Source: Site-B1 sp963827785
GTDB lineage: Bacteria > Bacteroidota > Bacteroidia > Flavobacteriales > Flavobacteriaceae
DNA: 64,000 bases
Direction: 5' to 3'
Assembly: GCA_963827785.1 (NCBI GenBank)
Contig: CAWHCT010000007.1
Location: 7,383-71,382, forward strand
Part shown: one piece after another, positions 18,076 to 26,839 of the stretch
How positions within the stretch are numbered: the stretch's first letter is position 1
Layout: every line of letters starts with the position of its first letter
Made by a program: the position numbers and the translations under genes
Notes under the pieces: generated by a model
Database searches by the model: none
The model's input: only the letters and a program-made list of their open reading frames with translations
Told to the model about the DNA's origin: nothing

Positions 18076-18732
18076 TTAAAACCCAGCTGGCAAAGGAACC
18101 GTTGTAGTTTCAGAATTCCCCATACTAACGGTTATATCACCTTTATCTTTGGCTATAAAATTCTTACGATAGATAATTAAGTTTAGGTACATATCTACAG
18201 GACTATTTCCAAAAACAGATCCTTGACGATTTTGAAACTGAGAATTATTAACAAAAGCCCTTAAAAACCAAGTATTGGTTGATGTATTTGGGTAAGCATA
18301 AACCTGATATCCTTCTATATTTAGAATTGATATTAAACTATTAGCAACAATTCCCTGATTTGCAACGGGTTCCTGATAATAAAATCCTTTTATGGTCACT
18401 AAATAATCATCTGTGGGAATTTTTGTGTCGTAGTCCTGCAAACCATCTGTGGATAAATTATAAAAAATAAATTGAGCATAGTTTATTGGCCCATATTTAC
18501 TAACATTAATATCATATTTAAGGATGGGTTGTGAACCGGTTTTGACTAATAATTTTGAATTTTGAATTTGGGAGAAAGCATCCGGATTTTCCAGATATAA
18601 TTTATCATCTATAATTACATCACCAACAACATCCAGAGTTGCTGAAGGCGTATTTGTATTTATACCTACTTGTGCCGTTACTTCGTAGACTAACAGCAGC
18701 ATAAAAAATAGAATAAATAAATATTTCTTCAT
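18076..18732 (-). CDS. Secreted protein, third of three tandem paralogues
   Basis: The protein has 218 residues with a signal peptide ending VTAQ, followed by the motif QVGINTNTPSATLDVVGD that opens many exported Bacteroidetes proteins, often tail-fibre-like or with T9SS cargo. The remaining 170 residues form a beta-rich domain shared with the two upstream genes (YxxxxNLSTDGLQD, DDYLVTIKGFYY, NTWFLRAFVNN). No Por tail is visible. It is ten bases behind the middle paralogue, so the three probably form one operon. Function unknown. Confidence 0.85.
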   Translation of the reverse strand: MKKYLFILFFMLLLVYEVTAQVGINTNTPSATLDVVGDVIIDDKLYLENPDAFSQIQNSKLLVKTGSQPILKYDINVSKYGPINYAQFIFYNLSTDGLQDYDTKIPTDDYLVTIKGFYYQEPVANQGIVANSLISILNIEGYQVYAYPNTSTNTWFLRAFVNNSQFQNRQGSVFGNSPVDMYLNLIIYRKNFIAKDKGDITVSMGNSETTTVPLPAGF

Positions 18733-18742
18733 TTAATATTAA

Positions 18743-19372
18743 TTAAAACAAAACCGGAATTGATGAGGCTGCTCCTGTATTACTTCCACCCAGATCCGTT
18801 GTTATGGGTGGTAAGTTTTTAAAGTAGGATTTATCAAAAATTGTCAAAGTGACATAATAATCGATTTTGTCACCTGAATCAAGATCCAATGTCCTGTTTC
18901 TTATTTCAAGATGCCATGTCCCCCCACTTATGAATGTGTTGACCACAAAATTACCTATAGAATTTCGCGTGCCTACTGGTACTTTTTTTATCGCATCTCC
19001 TACATAACGAAAATTAGAAATACTAACGACGTATTTGGTTGCATCAAATTGCAAGTCAGCGTCTGTAACATTATCTAAACTAAGATCTGTAAAATGGTAA
19101 TTTATAACATTTATTGGGGCTACATCTAAAGTACTTAAATCTAAAATTGCAATTTCTCCGACAGGTGTCGAGTTTTTTATTCGGGCTATAAGTTGAAAAT
19201 CTTCATCAATTGGCGAAATGGTTGATAGCGACCCGATTTCAAAAGATCCCTGTACTAAGGCATCTCCAGCCACATGCAAATCAGCAAGTGGATTATCCGT
19301 CCCAATTCCAACTTGCGCATTAACGCTAAAAAATTGGAATATGATAAGTATAATAATTAATCTTATTTTCAT
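18743..19372 (-). CDS. Secreted protein, second of three tandem paralogues
   Basis: The start is the ATG at 19372, giving 209 residues with signal MKIRLIIILIIFQFFSVNAQ; the frame stays open 60 codons further but that part overlaps the upstream gene in another frame and is not signal-like. After the signal comes QVGIGTDNPLADLHVAGDA, the same opening as its neighbours, then a beta-rich domain (INYHFTDLSLDNVTDADL, TKYVVSISNFRYVG, GTWHLEIRNR). Sequence divergence between the copies is substantial, so the duplication is not recent. Function unknown. Confidence 0.85.
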   Translation of the reverse strand: MKIRLIIILIIFQFFSVNAQVGIGTDNPLADLHVAGDALVQGSFEIGSLSTISPIDEDFQLIARIKNSTPVGEIAILDLSTLDVAPINVINYHFTDLSLDNVTDADLQFDATKYVVSISNFRYVGDAIKKVPVGTRNSIGNFVVNTFISGGTWHLEIRNRTLDLDSGDKIDYYVTLTIFDKSYFKNLPPITTDLGGSNTGAASSIPVLF

Positions 19373-19380
19373 ATCATTTT

Positions 19381-20010
19381 TTAATCTAGAATTGGTATTA
19401 AAGCACTGCCGGTAGACCCATTGGCCATAGGAATACCAATAGATCCAAATTGTTTTGATAGATCGCTTGAAAAGATTAAAGTTCTTATGGTCCAAGTACC
19501 AATTACACCAGCATCTGATGCAGATCTGGGATAATCGGCCAAAATATGCCACTTATTATCTTTAACAAAAGTAGAAGCATAGGGTAAACTACTTTTATCT
19601 TTTCCATCTGTCGGAGTAGATGTCATCAATATTTCCTGATCATAAGATGCTGAAATAGTGATCATAACATAGTTCGTCGCATCAACCCCAGTATCAAATT
19701 CTTTAACCCAATCCAAATTAGGATTTGTAATTATATAATCCTGAACATATCCTAATGCCGCGCCGGTTGGATTACTGACATCCAAAGTTTTAATAGTATT
19801 ATCGATATCCTGAATAAGAAAGGTTGATGTATTAGATTGGTCCAAAGCCATTATGGTCCCAATATCTACAGTGTTGGAAACCTTCATACCTCCGGCAACT
19901 TCCAACTTGGTCCGTGGGTTGTCTGTATTGATTCCAACCTGTGCAAAACCAAGAGAAAAAAGCAAAATAGCCCAAAGGTTAAGTAGATACTTCTTCTTTA
20001 AAATATGCAT
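19381..20010 (-). CDS. Secreted protein, first of three tandem paralogues
   Basis: The protein has 209 residues from the ATG at 20010 (MHILKKKYLLNLWAILLFSL, signal ending GFAQ); an ATG nine bases earlier is possible but would leave almost no leader after the promoter. The opening motif is QVGINTDNPRTKLEVAGG and the beta-rich domain contains NYVMITISASYDQE and NKWHILADYPRS. It heads the three-gene operon, with a full promoter directly upstream. Function unknown; the shared architecture suggests surface or extracellular proteins. Confidence 0.85.
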   Translation of the reverse strand: MHILKKKYLLNLWAILLFSLGFAQVGINTDNPRTKLEVAGGMKVSNTVDIGTIMALDQSNTSTFLIQDIDNTIKTLDVSNPTGAALGYVQDYIITNPNLDWVKEFDTGVDATNYVMITISASYDQEILMTSTPTDGKDKSSLPYASTFVKDNKWHILADYPRSASDAGVIGTWTIRTLIFSSDLSKQFGSIGIPMANGSTGSALIPILD

Positions 20011-20030
20011 AAATCCCAATTTGAGGCAAA

Positions 20031-20062
20031 CAAATGTATGTATTTATACTATCATTTTCAAA
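20031..20062 (-). promoter_or_regulatory. Complete Bacteroidetes-type promoter for the three-paralogue operon
   Basis: On the minus strand TTTG (20062-20059) and TACATTTG (20038-20031) are separated by 20 bases, which is the consensus arrangement TTTG-N17-23-TAnnTTTG. The predicted transcript starts about 14 bases before the ATG at 20010. This is the best promoter match in the window. Confidence 0.65.
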
Positions 20063-20102
20063 TATTTTTTACTGTTTATCGAAGTTATTTACTTTTAATC
20101 GT

Positions 20103-20110
20103 TATATTTG
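20103..20110 (+). promoter_or_regulatory. Promoter -7 element for the divergent T9SS gene
   Basis: TATATTTG matches TAnnTTTG and lies 51 bases before the ATG at 20162. No clear -33 TTTG is visible. Confidence 0.4.
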
Positions 20111-20161
20111 ATCTATATTAAGTTACAGTTAGGTATTTATGACCCCAAATTATAATTGCTA

Positions 20162-21898
20162 ATGAAAACAATTTTATGCCTACTTAGCCTCTTTTGTGGA
20201 TACTTTTCTTACTCACAACTTACCGTGCGGAATGGCGCTATGATCTATGCTACAGATGATTATATTTATGTAGAAGATGATGTCGACCTTACTGAGCCTG
20301 AATCCAAATTATATCTCAGAAATGATGGCCAACTATTGCAAGGTCCCGCGATAACAGGAAATTCAGGGCTTGGAGAATTAAGTGTGCAACAAAATGGTAC
20401 AGTACATGAATTTGCCTATAATTACTGGTGCTCACCTGTAGGAAATGTAGATGCAAATGATCTTCTTAATAGATCGGCTCGTGTTAACTTAATAGACGAT
20501 TCAACCGGATCGATAAGCAGTAATAATGCATTATTTACATCAGCTTATGAAGGCATTTCGTCACCTCTCACTATTTCAACAAGGTGGCTTTACACCTTTA
20601 CAACAAGCACTGATTATTCTGATTGGAATTATGTTGGCGCTGCAGGAGATATTCTAACAGGATTGGGCTTTACTATGAAAGGAACTAATGGTTCGGGCAG
20701 CAATCAATTATATGACTTTAGAGGGAAACCTAATAATGGCACAATTTCAAATTTAGTGACAGCCGATAATTTTACTTTGGTTGGCAATCCATACCCAAGT
20801 GCTGTTGACACTCGCGAGGTAATTTGGGATGCAAATAACAGAAATACTATAGAAGGCACTCTGTATTATTGGGAACAGGACTTAAGTGTCTTATCTCACC
20901 ATATTTCAAATTATTCAGGTGGTTATGCAACATATACCATTGCTGAGGATGGTTCACAAACCTTTACTCCTGCTACTTTCGATACTTATAATGAAGATGG
21001 TTCATTTAATACAATGGGAGCTTCAAGCACCACCAGTAAACGTGCAAGACGTTACATTCCTGTTGGACAAGGATTTATGGTAAAAGGGCAAACAGGAATA
21101 ACAGGTACAAATTATTTCACGTTAAGAAATAGTCACAGAACATTTTATAAGCAGTCTGATGCTGACAGCCAGTTTTTTAGAACTAATTCGAATTTAGAAT
21201 CAGATAATTTAGATCCAAGTTACAAACGATTTCGGTTGAACATCGACTTTAATGATTTGTACACTCGTCAGTTAGTGCAAACATTTCATGAATCGGCGAC
21301 ACCCGGATTTGACTATGGTCTTGAATCAAAACACCCGGAAGATGTTGACAGCGATGCCTTTTGGACCATTGATAATGTAGCTTTTGTTGCCGAAGCTAAT
21401 GCTTATGATGAATCGTTGACTCTTCCTTTAAGCTTTAACTTAAACGAACAAACCTCACTAAGAATAAGGATTCTGGATGTCCAGAATTTTAGCGATGCAC
21501 AAACTATATACATTCATGATGTCGATAATGATATCTATATCGATCTACTCCAAAATAATTTTGAATTCACATTGCCACTAGGTGTTCACACCAATAAATA
21601 CGAAATAACATTTACCGATAACTCGACTTTGGGGCTTGATGACAATTTGCAATTGGATAAAGTATCAGTTTTTCAAAATAACGACATATCTCAATTGTCA
21701 ATTATAAATCCAAATGCTTTGGATCTAAAGCATTTAATAGTTTTTGATGTTAGCGGCAAACAGATAATAGAGCAAGAACTTTCGAATCAAAACAATTATG
21801 AAATTTCTACTAAAAACCTAAGTGATGGTGTTTATTTGGTAAAATTATCCTTAGGAGATAATAGAATAATTACAAAAAAGATCATAGTTAAGAATTAA
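20162..21898 (+). CDS. Large secreted protein with type IX secretion sorting tail
   Basis: The protein has 578 residues from the ATG at 20162 (MKTILCLLSLFCGYFSYSQ is the signal peptide). The middle is rich in Asn, Thr, Ser and aromatic residues with beta-type patterning (NFTLVGNPYPSAVD, YIPVGQGFMVKGQTG), a sequence often seen in flavobacterial surface proteins. The last 75 residues (LIVFDVSGKQIIEQELSNQ ... LSDGVYLVKLSLGDNR ... KKIIVKN) are a type A Por secretion tail, so it should cross the outer membrane through T9SS. It is divergent from the three small secreted genes and may be used with them. Cargo function unknown. Confidence 0.9.
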   Translation: MKTILCLLSLFCGYFSYSQLTVRNGAMIYATDDYIYVEDDVDLTEPESKLYLRNDGQLLQGPAITGNSGLGELSVQQNGTVHEFAYNYWCSPVGNVDANDLLNRSARVNLIDDSTGSISSNNALFTSAYEGISSPLTISTRWLYTFTTSTDYSDWNYVGAAGDILTGLGFTMKGTNGSGSNQLYDFRGKPNNGTISNLVTADNFTLVGNPYPSAVDTREVIWDANNRNTIEGTLYYWEQDLSVLSHHISNYSGGYATYTIAEDGSQTFTPATFDTYNEDGSFNTMGASSTTSKRARRYIPVGQGFMVKGQTGITGTNYFTLRNSHRTFYKQSDADSQFFRTNSNLESDNLDPSYKRFRLNIDFNDLYTRQLVQTFHESATPGFDYGLESKHPEDVDSDAFWTIDNVAFVAEANAYDESLTLPLSFNLNEQTSLRIRILDVQNFSDAQTIYIHDVDNDIYIDLLQNNFEFTLPLGVHTNKYEITFTDNSTLGLDDNLQLDKVSVFQNNDISQLSIINPNALDLKHLIVFDVSGKQIIEQELSNQNNYEISTKNLSDGVYLVKLSLGDNRIITKKIIVKN

Positions 21899-21984
21899 TA
21901 TCATTAAAAAATTATATCAATAAATGATGACTTGATTGCTAAGCCTACCGAGGTATAGTTTCCTCTATTTATAAAATTTTTAAA

Positions 21985-22365
21985 CTACTCGTTTTGTAAA
22001 CTTCTTAAAATAATCATTCCTATTCTGGAAATTATAAATACAAAGCAACCAAATGTGGTGGTTAGCAATGCAATTTTAAGGCCTCCAGCTAAAATTGATG
22101 GAGATATGTCTCCTAATCGTTCTATAGCATCAAATGCGGAGATTAATCCTAAAAGAGACCCAAATAATCCTAGAACAAATCCTAAAAGACCTGAATAACC
22201 AACCAAACTCAACATCTTTTTCGATTTTACTGGTTTCTTTTTTAGATTCACAAATCCCATTACTAAAAAGATTAAGGAAAGAATTAAAGTAATTAAGATT
22301 AAAGACATCATTAATGGACCTCCATCCATAAAAATATTCAAAGGAATTGATAATACGTTATTCAT
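21985..22365 (-). CDS. Small MotA/TolQ/ExbB-like membrane protein
   Basis: The protein has 126 residues with three predicted membrane helices (20-40, 55-77, 94-117). GLFGSLLGLISAFDAIERLGDISPSILAGGLKIALLTTTFG matches the conserved helix 2-3 region of MotA/TolQ/ExbB proton channels, in which the small protein family keeps the core only. No ExbD-like partner is adjacent, so whether it works as a proton channel is open. It is 25 bases downstream of the DUF2721 gene, probably in one operon. Confidence 0.8.
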   Translation of the reverse strand: MNNVLSIPLNIFMDGGPLMMSLILITLILSLIFLVMGFVNLKKKPVKSKKMLSLVGYSGLLGFVLGLFGSLLGLISAFDAIERLGDISPSILAGGLKIALLTTTFGCFVFIISRIGMIILRSLQNE

Positions 22366-22390
22366 AATTAATGGTTTTACTAAATAAACT

Positions 22391-22798
22391 TTATTTTTTC
22401 TTTAAATGACTTTCTATATCACTCAAATGTAGTTTCAATGCTTGTGCAGAAATATGAATCTCTTTTATTAAAAGTGATAAAGACAAAATCAATAAAAGCA
22501 ATGCTATACCAAATACCCAAATGGCAACTACATGTTGGTCTATGTATATAAGAAACATTGTTAAAACACATAGAAGTAAGCTCGTGATACCGAAAATTTG
22601 CATCCAACGCGTAAGGTACAATCTCAGTTTAAGGTTTTTAATTTGCTGAATTAAAGACTCATCCATTTCTTTAAGATATTTGTCATGCAAATTTCTGATA
22701 ACTGCTGCATAGGCTAAAAACCTGTTGGTATAAGCCAGCATGATCAATGATATCGCTGAAAATAAAAGTGCTGGGGTTGTAAGGGTTAATTCTTCCAT
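22391..22798 (-). CDS. DUF2721 family membrane protein
   Basis: The protein has 135 residues with helices near 5-27, 70-92 and 95-115. LLFSAISLIMLAYTNRFLAYAAVIRNLHDKYLKE and the basic LRLYLTRWMQIFGITSLLLCVLTMFLIY are the recognisable DUF2721 segments. The family is found beside transporters and has no known function. It opens the two-gene unit with the MotA/TolQ-like protein, after the terminator of lpdA. Confidence 0.82.
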   Translation of the reverse strand: MEELTLTTPALLFSAISLIMLAYTNRFLAYAAVIRNLHDKYLKEMDESLIQQIKNLKLRLYLTRWMQIFGITSLLLCVLTMFLIYIDQHVVAIWVFGIALLLLILSLSLLIKEIHISAQALKLHLSDIESHLKKK

Positions 22799-22815
22799 AG
22801 ATCAAAATTAATCAT

Positions 22816-22845
22816 AAAAAGCGAACTTTGAAGGTTCGCTTTTTT
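22816..22845. terminator. Terminator hairpin between lpdA and the DUF2721 gene
   Basis: AAAAAGCGAAC and GTTCGCTTTTT form an 11-bp stem with a 7-base loop, with A and T runs on both sides, so it can work in either direction. It most likely ends the lpdA transcript, which reads leftwards. Confidence 0.8.
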
Positions 22846-22854
22846 TTTTAAAAC

Positions 22855-22876
22855 CTCTCGGCTGGCTCGAGGTGAC
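22855..22876. repeat. Small palindromic intergenic repeat (REP-like)
   Basis: CTCG and CGAG arms surround GCTGGCT, followed by GTGACAATATT. A similar hairpin followed by ATGACAATTTT is at about 16634-16660 upstream of the DEAD-box gene. Such short palindromes followed by TGACA are scattered in flavobacterial intergenic DNA as I recall them. Confidence 0.4.
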
Positions 22877-22884
22877 AATATTAT

Positions 22885-24287
22885 TTAAATATGAAGTGCT
22901 CTATCATCTGTTGCAGCTAAGAGCCGCTTCTTTAATAGCTTCTGTAAATGTTGGATGCGCATGAGACATTCTTGCAATATCTTCTGCACTTGCCCTGATA
23001 TTCCATGGCCACAACTGCTTCAGCAATCATATCTGCAGCTCGGGCTCCAATCATGTGTACACCCAAAATTTCATCTGTCTTTTTGTCGGCCAGAATTTTT
23101 ACAAATCCGTCCAGATCCATACTCGCTCTACTCCTGCCTAAGGCTCTCATAGGGAATTGTCCAACTTTGTATTCCACTCCTGATTCTTTTAATTCTTCTT
23201 CGGTCTTTCCTACTGAAGCAACTTCCGGCCATGTGTAAACAACACCTGGAATTAAATTATAATCAATATGTGGTTTTTGTCCTGCAATGGTTTCCGCAAC
23301 AAACACACCTTCTTCTTCTGCCTTATGCGCTAACATAGCTCCTTTAATTACATCGCCTATAGCGTAAATATTTGATGCTGCCGTTTGAAGCTGACCATTT
23401 ACTTCAACTTGACCTTTGTCATTTAGTTTTACTCCTGCGGCATCTGCATTTAGTCCATCGGTATAAGGACGACGACCAACAGAAACCAAACAGTAATCAC
23501 CTTTAAATTCAACTTCCTCACCTTTTTTGTTATCAGCCTTAACAATGACCTCATTTCCTTTTCGTTCTACAGATTTGACCTTATGTGAAACATTCATGCT
23601 GAATTTTGACTTTTTGAAAACCTTATTCAATTCTTTCGAAAGTCCGGAATCCATTGTTGGAATTATCCTATCCATGTATTCCACGACAGTTACTTCAGAT
23701 CCCAATCGTCTGTATACCTGCCCAAGTTCTAACCCAATGACACCTCCACCAATTATGATTAGGTGTTTCGGAATCTCTTTAAGTTTTAATGCTTCTGTCG
23801 ATGTTATAACACGTTCTTTATCAACAGTTATAAATGGAAGACTTGAAGGTTTACTTCCAGTTGCAATAATTGTGTTTTTGGCTTCAATTTCAATCGACTC
23901 TTTTCCTTTTATTAAAATATGAGTAGCATTCTTAAAAGATCCTATACCTTCATAAACATCGATCTTATTTTTCTTCATCAAGAAATCAATCCCGCCAGTA
24001 GTTTGATCAACAACCGCCTGTTTACGGGCAATCATTTTTTCCAGATTCACCTTAACATCTCCGGGAATATCAATACCGTGTTCTTCAAAATGCTTGACTG
24101 CATCTTCATAATGATGAGACGAATCGAGAAGTGCTTTACTGGGAATACAACCAACATTTAAGCAGGTTCCACCAAGTGTTGAATACTTTTCTATTATTGC
24201 TGTTTTTAAACCTAATTGTGCACATCTAATCGCGGCAACATACCCTCCGGGACCTGAACCAATAACGGCTACATCGTATTTATTCAT
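22885..24287 (-). CDS. lpdA: Dihydrolipoyl dehydrogenase (E3), frame broken near the C-terminus
   Basis: E3 re-oxidises the lipoyl arms of pyruvate, 2-oxoglutarate and branched-chain oxoacid dehydrogenases. The start MNKYDVAVIGSGPGGYVAAI (FAD site), the redox disulfide GGTCLNVGCIPSK, the NAD site IIIGGGVIGLELGQVYRRLG and YAIGDVIKGAMLAHKAEEEG are all intact. After MEYQG the reading frame goes wrong and stops at 22932. Adding one-base corrections near 23001-23010 and 22921 restores the expected end (SAEDIARMSHAHPTFTEAIK ... DDRALHI) up to a TAA at 22885. The two breaks lie within about 90 bases of an otherwise perfect gene, so a sequence error is the simplest reading. Confidence 0.88.
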
Positions 24288-24368
24288 AAGATAACTTGTT
24301 TATCAATTTCGTAATTGAAAGCAAAAGTACAAATGTTTTATTTGACGGCAATAAAAAATATCCAGGGC

Positions 24369-24872
24369 TTAGTATAATGCGATTTTTGTTTTAGTTAATC
24401 CTAATTCTTTTAGATATTCGGCAACCTCTAATGCTTCATCTCCTCCTTTGTTTGCATGATGTAGAAGTGTAAAGCCATGTGGACCCTTGGCATTTAGAAG
24501 ATTAGGCGAAAATTCTAACATTGGTTTTATTATATTCATTTTACCGAATAAGGCCGTTGTAAAAATATTGGCCTGTGCGCCTTGATCTAAAAAATATTTT
24601 ACAAGTTCTTTATATCCAACATGACTGGCTGCTCCCAAACCAGTTTCAAAATCCCCATATTTCCAATCATGCGCCGCGTTTAAAAGAGTTGGATGCTCTT
24701 CTAGCAATACCTTGACAACATCAAAATTGGAGTGCGAAGCTCCTACAAATTTTTTAACAAGAGCTTTGTCTAATTGCGGATCTTCTTGCCTTGAAACATA
24801 TGCATGCATCGAAAAAGAAGGTACTATTAATGATGCGATTCCTACCGACTTAATAAATTGATTTCTATTCAT
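24369..24872 (-). CDS. Secreted ankyrin-repeat protein
   Basis: The protein has 167 residues. The N-terminus MNRNQFIKSVGIASLIVPSFSMHA is a signal-type or Tat-like leader without a twin Arg. Three to four ankyrin-like repeats follow (NFDVVKVLLEEHPTLLNA, HVGYKELVKYFLDQGAQANI, LTLLHHANKGG-type end). The role is unknown. It lies alone, with 81 bases to lpdA and 130 bases to the Lrp gene, and is unrelated in detail to the large MACPF-ankyrin protein. Confidence 0.82.
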   Translation of the reverse strand: MNRNQFIKSVGIASLIVPSFSMHAYVSRQEDPQLDKALVKKFVGASHSNFDVVKVLLEEHPTLLNAAHDWKYGDFETGLGAASHVGYKELVKYFLDQGAQANIFTTALFGKMNIIKPMLEFSPNLLNAKGPHGFTLLHHANKGGDEALEVAEYLKELGLTKTKIALY

Positions 24873-25002
24873 AATGGATAGTTTTTAAGTAAGTTATAAA
24901 TTAAACAGACATACAGCATGTTATTTAACATTGCTTTATGTTGATTTGGATTTGATCAAGTAAGATATTTAAAGAATTGGATAAATAAGAAAGCAATACA
25001 AA

Positions 25003-25461
25003 CTAAATTGAAATTGCTGTTGTATGCTTAACTTCATTGATCATAAACATACTGTGTGTACTTCCTATATGATTAATGGTTGTTAATTTTTCTACCATAA
25101 ACTCTCTGAATGCCTCCATATCTTTAACTAATACTTTAAGTAAATAATCATAATCTCCACTAATATGGTAGCATTCCAATACTTCTGGTAAGTTGGTAAC
25201 TTCTTTTTCAAATTTAACTACATATTCCTGAGAATGCTGAACTAATTTAACATGGCAGAATGCCACAAAACCCTTGTTAACCTTTTCTTTTTTAATTAAA
25301 GCAACATATTTGGAGATCACTCCGGTCTTTTCAAGCTTTTTTATACGTTCATAGATTGCAGTAACTGATAAATTGAGTTTGTTAGAGAGTTCTTTGTTGG
25401 TTTGTTTACTGTCTTCTTGAAGTAACTCCAGAAGTTTATGATCTATTAAATCCATTTTCAT
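25003..25461 (-). CDS. Lrp/AsnC family transcriptional regulator
   Basis: The protein has 152 residues. The N-terminal winged helix-turn-helix (MDLIDHKLLELLQEDSKQTNKELSNKLNLSVTAIYERIKKLE) is followed by the RAM ligand-binding domain (VLECYHISGDYDYLLKVLVKDMEAFREFM). These regulators bind amino acids and often control the adjacent divergent gene. Here that gene is a methionine gamma-lyase-like enzyme, so sensing of a sulfur or branched amino acid is plausible but inferred. Confidence 0.94.
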   Translation of the reverse strand: MKMDLIDHKLLELLQEDSKQTNKELSNKLNLSVTAIYERIKKLEKTGVISKYVALIKKEKVNKGFVAFCHVKLVQHSQEYVVKFEKEVTNLPEVLECYHISGDYDYLLKVLVKDMEAFREFMVEKLTTINHIGSTHSMFMINEVKHTTAISI

Positions 25462-25506
25462 ATTGAAAAATTTTCAGATTAATTCAATTTTTAATTCTAT
25501 TTATAA

Positions 25507-25514
25507 CAAATATA
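25507..25514 (-). promoter_or_regulatory. Promoter -7 element for the Lrp gene, within the divergent control region
   Basis: TATATTTG on the minus strand lies 46 bases before the regulator start. The 163-base divergent gap is very AT-rich with several TTAGA/TCTAA-like inverted pieces between 25510 and 25560, a likely site for Lrp-type binding, though no single operator can be named. Confidence 0.4.
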
Positions 25515-25624
25515 TCTAATTTTTAGACTATTATTAGATTTATATTCTATATTATCTGATATCGATTGATTTTTAATCGTTATATTCCGAAATTTGATTA
25601 ATTCAAACCATAAATCTTACTGAC

Positions 25625-26839
25625 ATGAAATTCAATCCAGCAAACGACGTACAGGACCTTCAACATTTTGGAGAATTTGGAGGAGTCAATCCATCTATTT
25701 CCGATTCTGCAACTTATACATTTCTTTCAGCAAAAAAAATGTTTGACACCTTTGAAGGTAAAGCTGAAGGATGCTACTTATACTCTCGACATTCATCTCC
25801 GAGTAATTTATATTTAGGCGAAGCAATCGCAGCAATGGAGGGTACTGAAACTGCAAATGTTACAGCATCTGGAATGGGTGCTATTACTCCAGTTATGCTG
25901 CAAATATGTAATGCCGGTGATCATATAATAAGCAGTAGGACCATTTATGGAGGAACCTATGCGTTCCTTAAGAATTTTGCACCCAGACTTAATATCAACA
26001 CATCATTTGTCGACATAACCAAATTGGATATTGTTGAAGCTGCGATTACAAAAAATACTAAAATGATTTTCTGCGAAGCCGTTAGCAATCCCTTACTGGA
26101 AATTGCAGATTTATCTGGTTTAGCCAAAATAGCGAAAAAACATAGTATAAAATTAGTTGTGGATAATACATTTTCTCCATTATCGGTGTCTCCGGCTAAA
26201 CTTGGTGCAGATGTGGTAATACACAGTTTGACTAAATTCATAAATGGAACCAACGACACAGTAGGTGGTGTAATTTGTGGTACTCAGGAATTTATTAATC
26301 AACTGCGAAGTGTAAATGATGGTGCTTGTATGTTGTTAGGAGCTACTATGGACAGCTTGAGAGCTGCCTCTATTATGAAAAACTTAAGGACTTTACATTT
26401 AAGGGTTAAACAACACAGTAAAAACGCCCAATACTTAGCAGAACGATTTGAACAAGATGGATTAAAAACAGTGTATCCGGGGTTAAAATCGCATCCAGGT
26501 TATCAATTATACAAAAACATGATTAATGCAGAATTTGGTTTTGGAGGTTTAATTACAATTGACGTAGGTTGTATTGATAAAGCTAATGAATTAATGGAGC
26601 GCATGCAGCATGATAAATTAGGTTATTTGGCAGTAAGTTTAGGTTTCTACAAAACCCTGTTTAGTGCTCCCGGAACATCAACTTCATCAGAAATTCCTGA
26701 ATCAGAGCAAAAAGCTATGGGATTAAGCGATGGTTTGATTCGTTTCTCGATTGGATTGGATAATGATATAGAACGTACATACCAAATGATGAAACAATGC
26801 ATGATCGATGTAGGTATTTTAAAGGCAGAAATGGTTTAA
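25625..26839 (+). CDS. Cys/Met-metabolism PLP enzyme, methionine gamma-lyase-like
   Basis: The protein has 404 residues. The PLP site VVDNTFSPLSVSPAKLGADVVIHSLTKFINGTND carries the Schiff-base Lys in SLTK, and YSRHSSPSNLYLGEAIAAMEGTE is the family's cofactor-phosphate segment (YSRxxNPT-type, here with SPS). GLSDGLIRFSIGLDN ends the protein. Methionine gamma-lyase cleaves methionine to methanethiol, ammonia and 2-oxobutyrate; cystathionine-type activity cannot be excluded from sequence. Divergence from an Lrp regulator fits an amino-acid catabolic role. Its stop overlaps the stop of the convergent YdjM-like gene. Confidence 0.88.
   Translation: MKFNPANDVQDLQHFGEFGGVNPSISDSATYTFLSAKKMFDTFEGKAEGCYLYSRHSSPSNLYLGEAIAAMEGTETANVTASGMGAITPVMLQICNAGDHIISSRTIYGGTYAFLKNFAPRLNINTSFVDITKLDIVEAAITKNTKMIFCEAVSNPLLEIADLSGLAKIAKKHSIKLVVDNTFSPLSVSPAKLGADVVIHSLTKFINGTNDTVGGVICGTQEFINQLRSVNDGACMLLGATMDSLRAASIMKNLRTLHLRVKQHSKNAQYLAERFEQDGLKTVYPGLKSHPGYQLYKNMINAEFGFGGLITIDVGCIDKANELMERMQHDKLGYLAVSLGFYKTLFSAPGTSTSSEIPESEQKAMGLSDGLIRFSIGLDNDIERTYQMMKQCMIDVGILKAEMV

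Noticed and set aside
19373..19552. N-terminal extension of the middle secreted paralogue
   Set aside because: It overlaps the upstream paralogue in another frame, is Trp/Cys-rich nonsense, and the ATG at 19372 gives a proper signal peptide.
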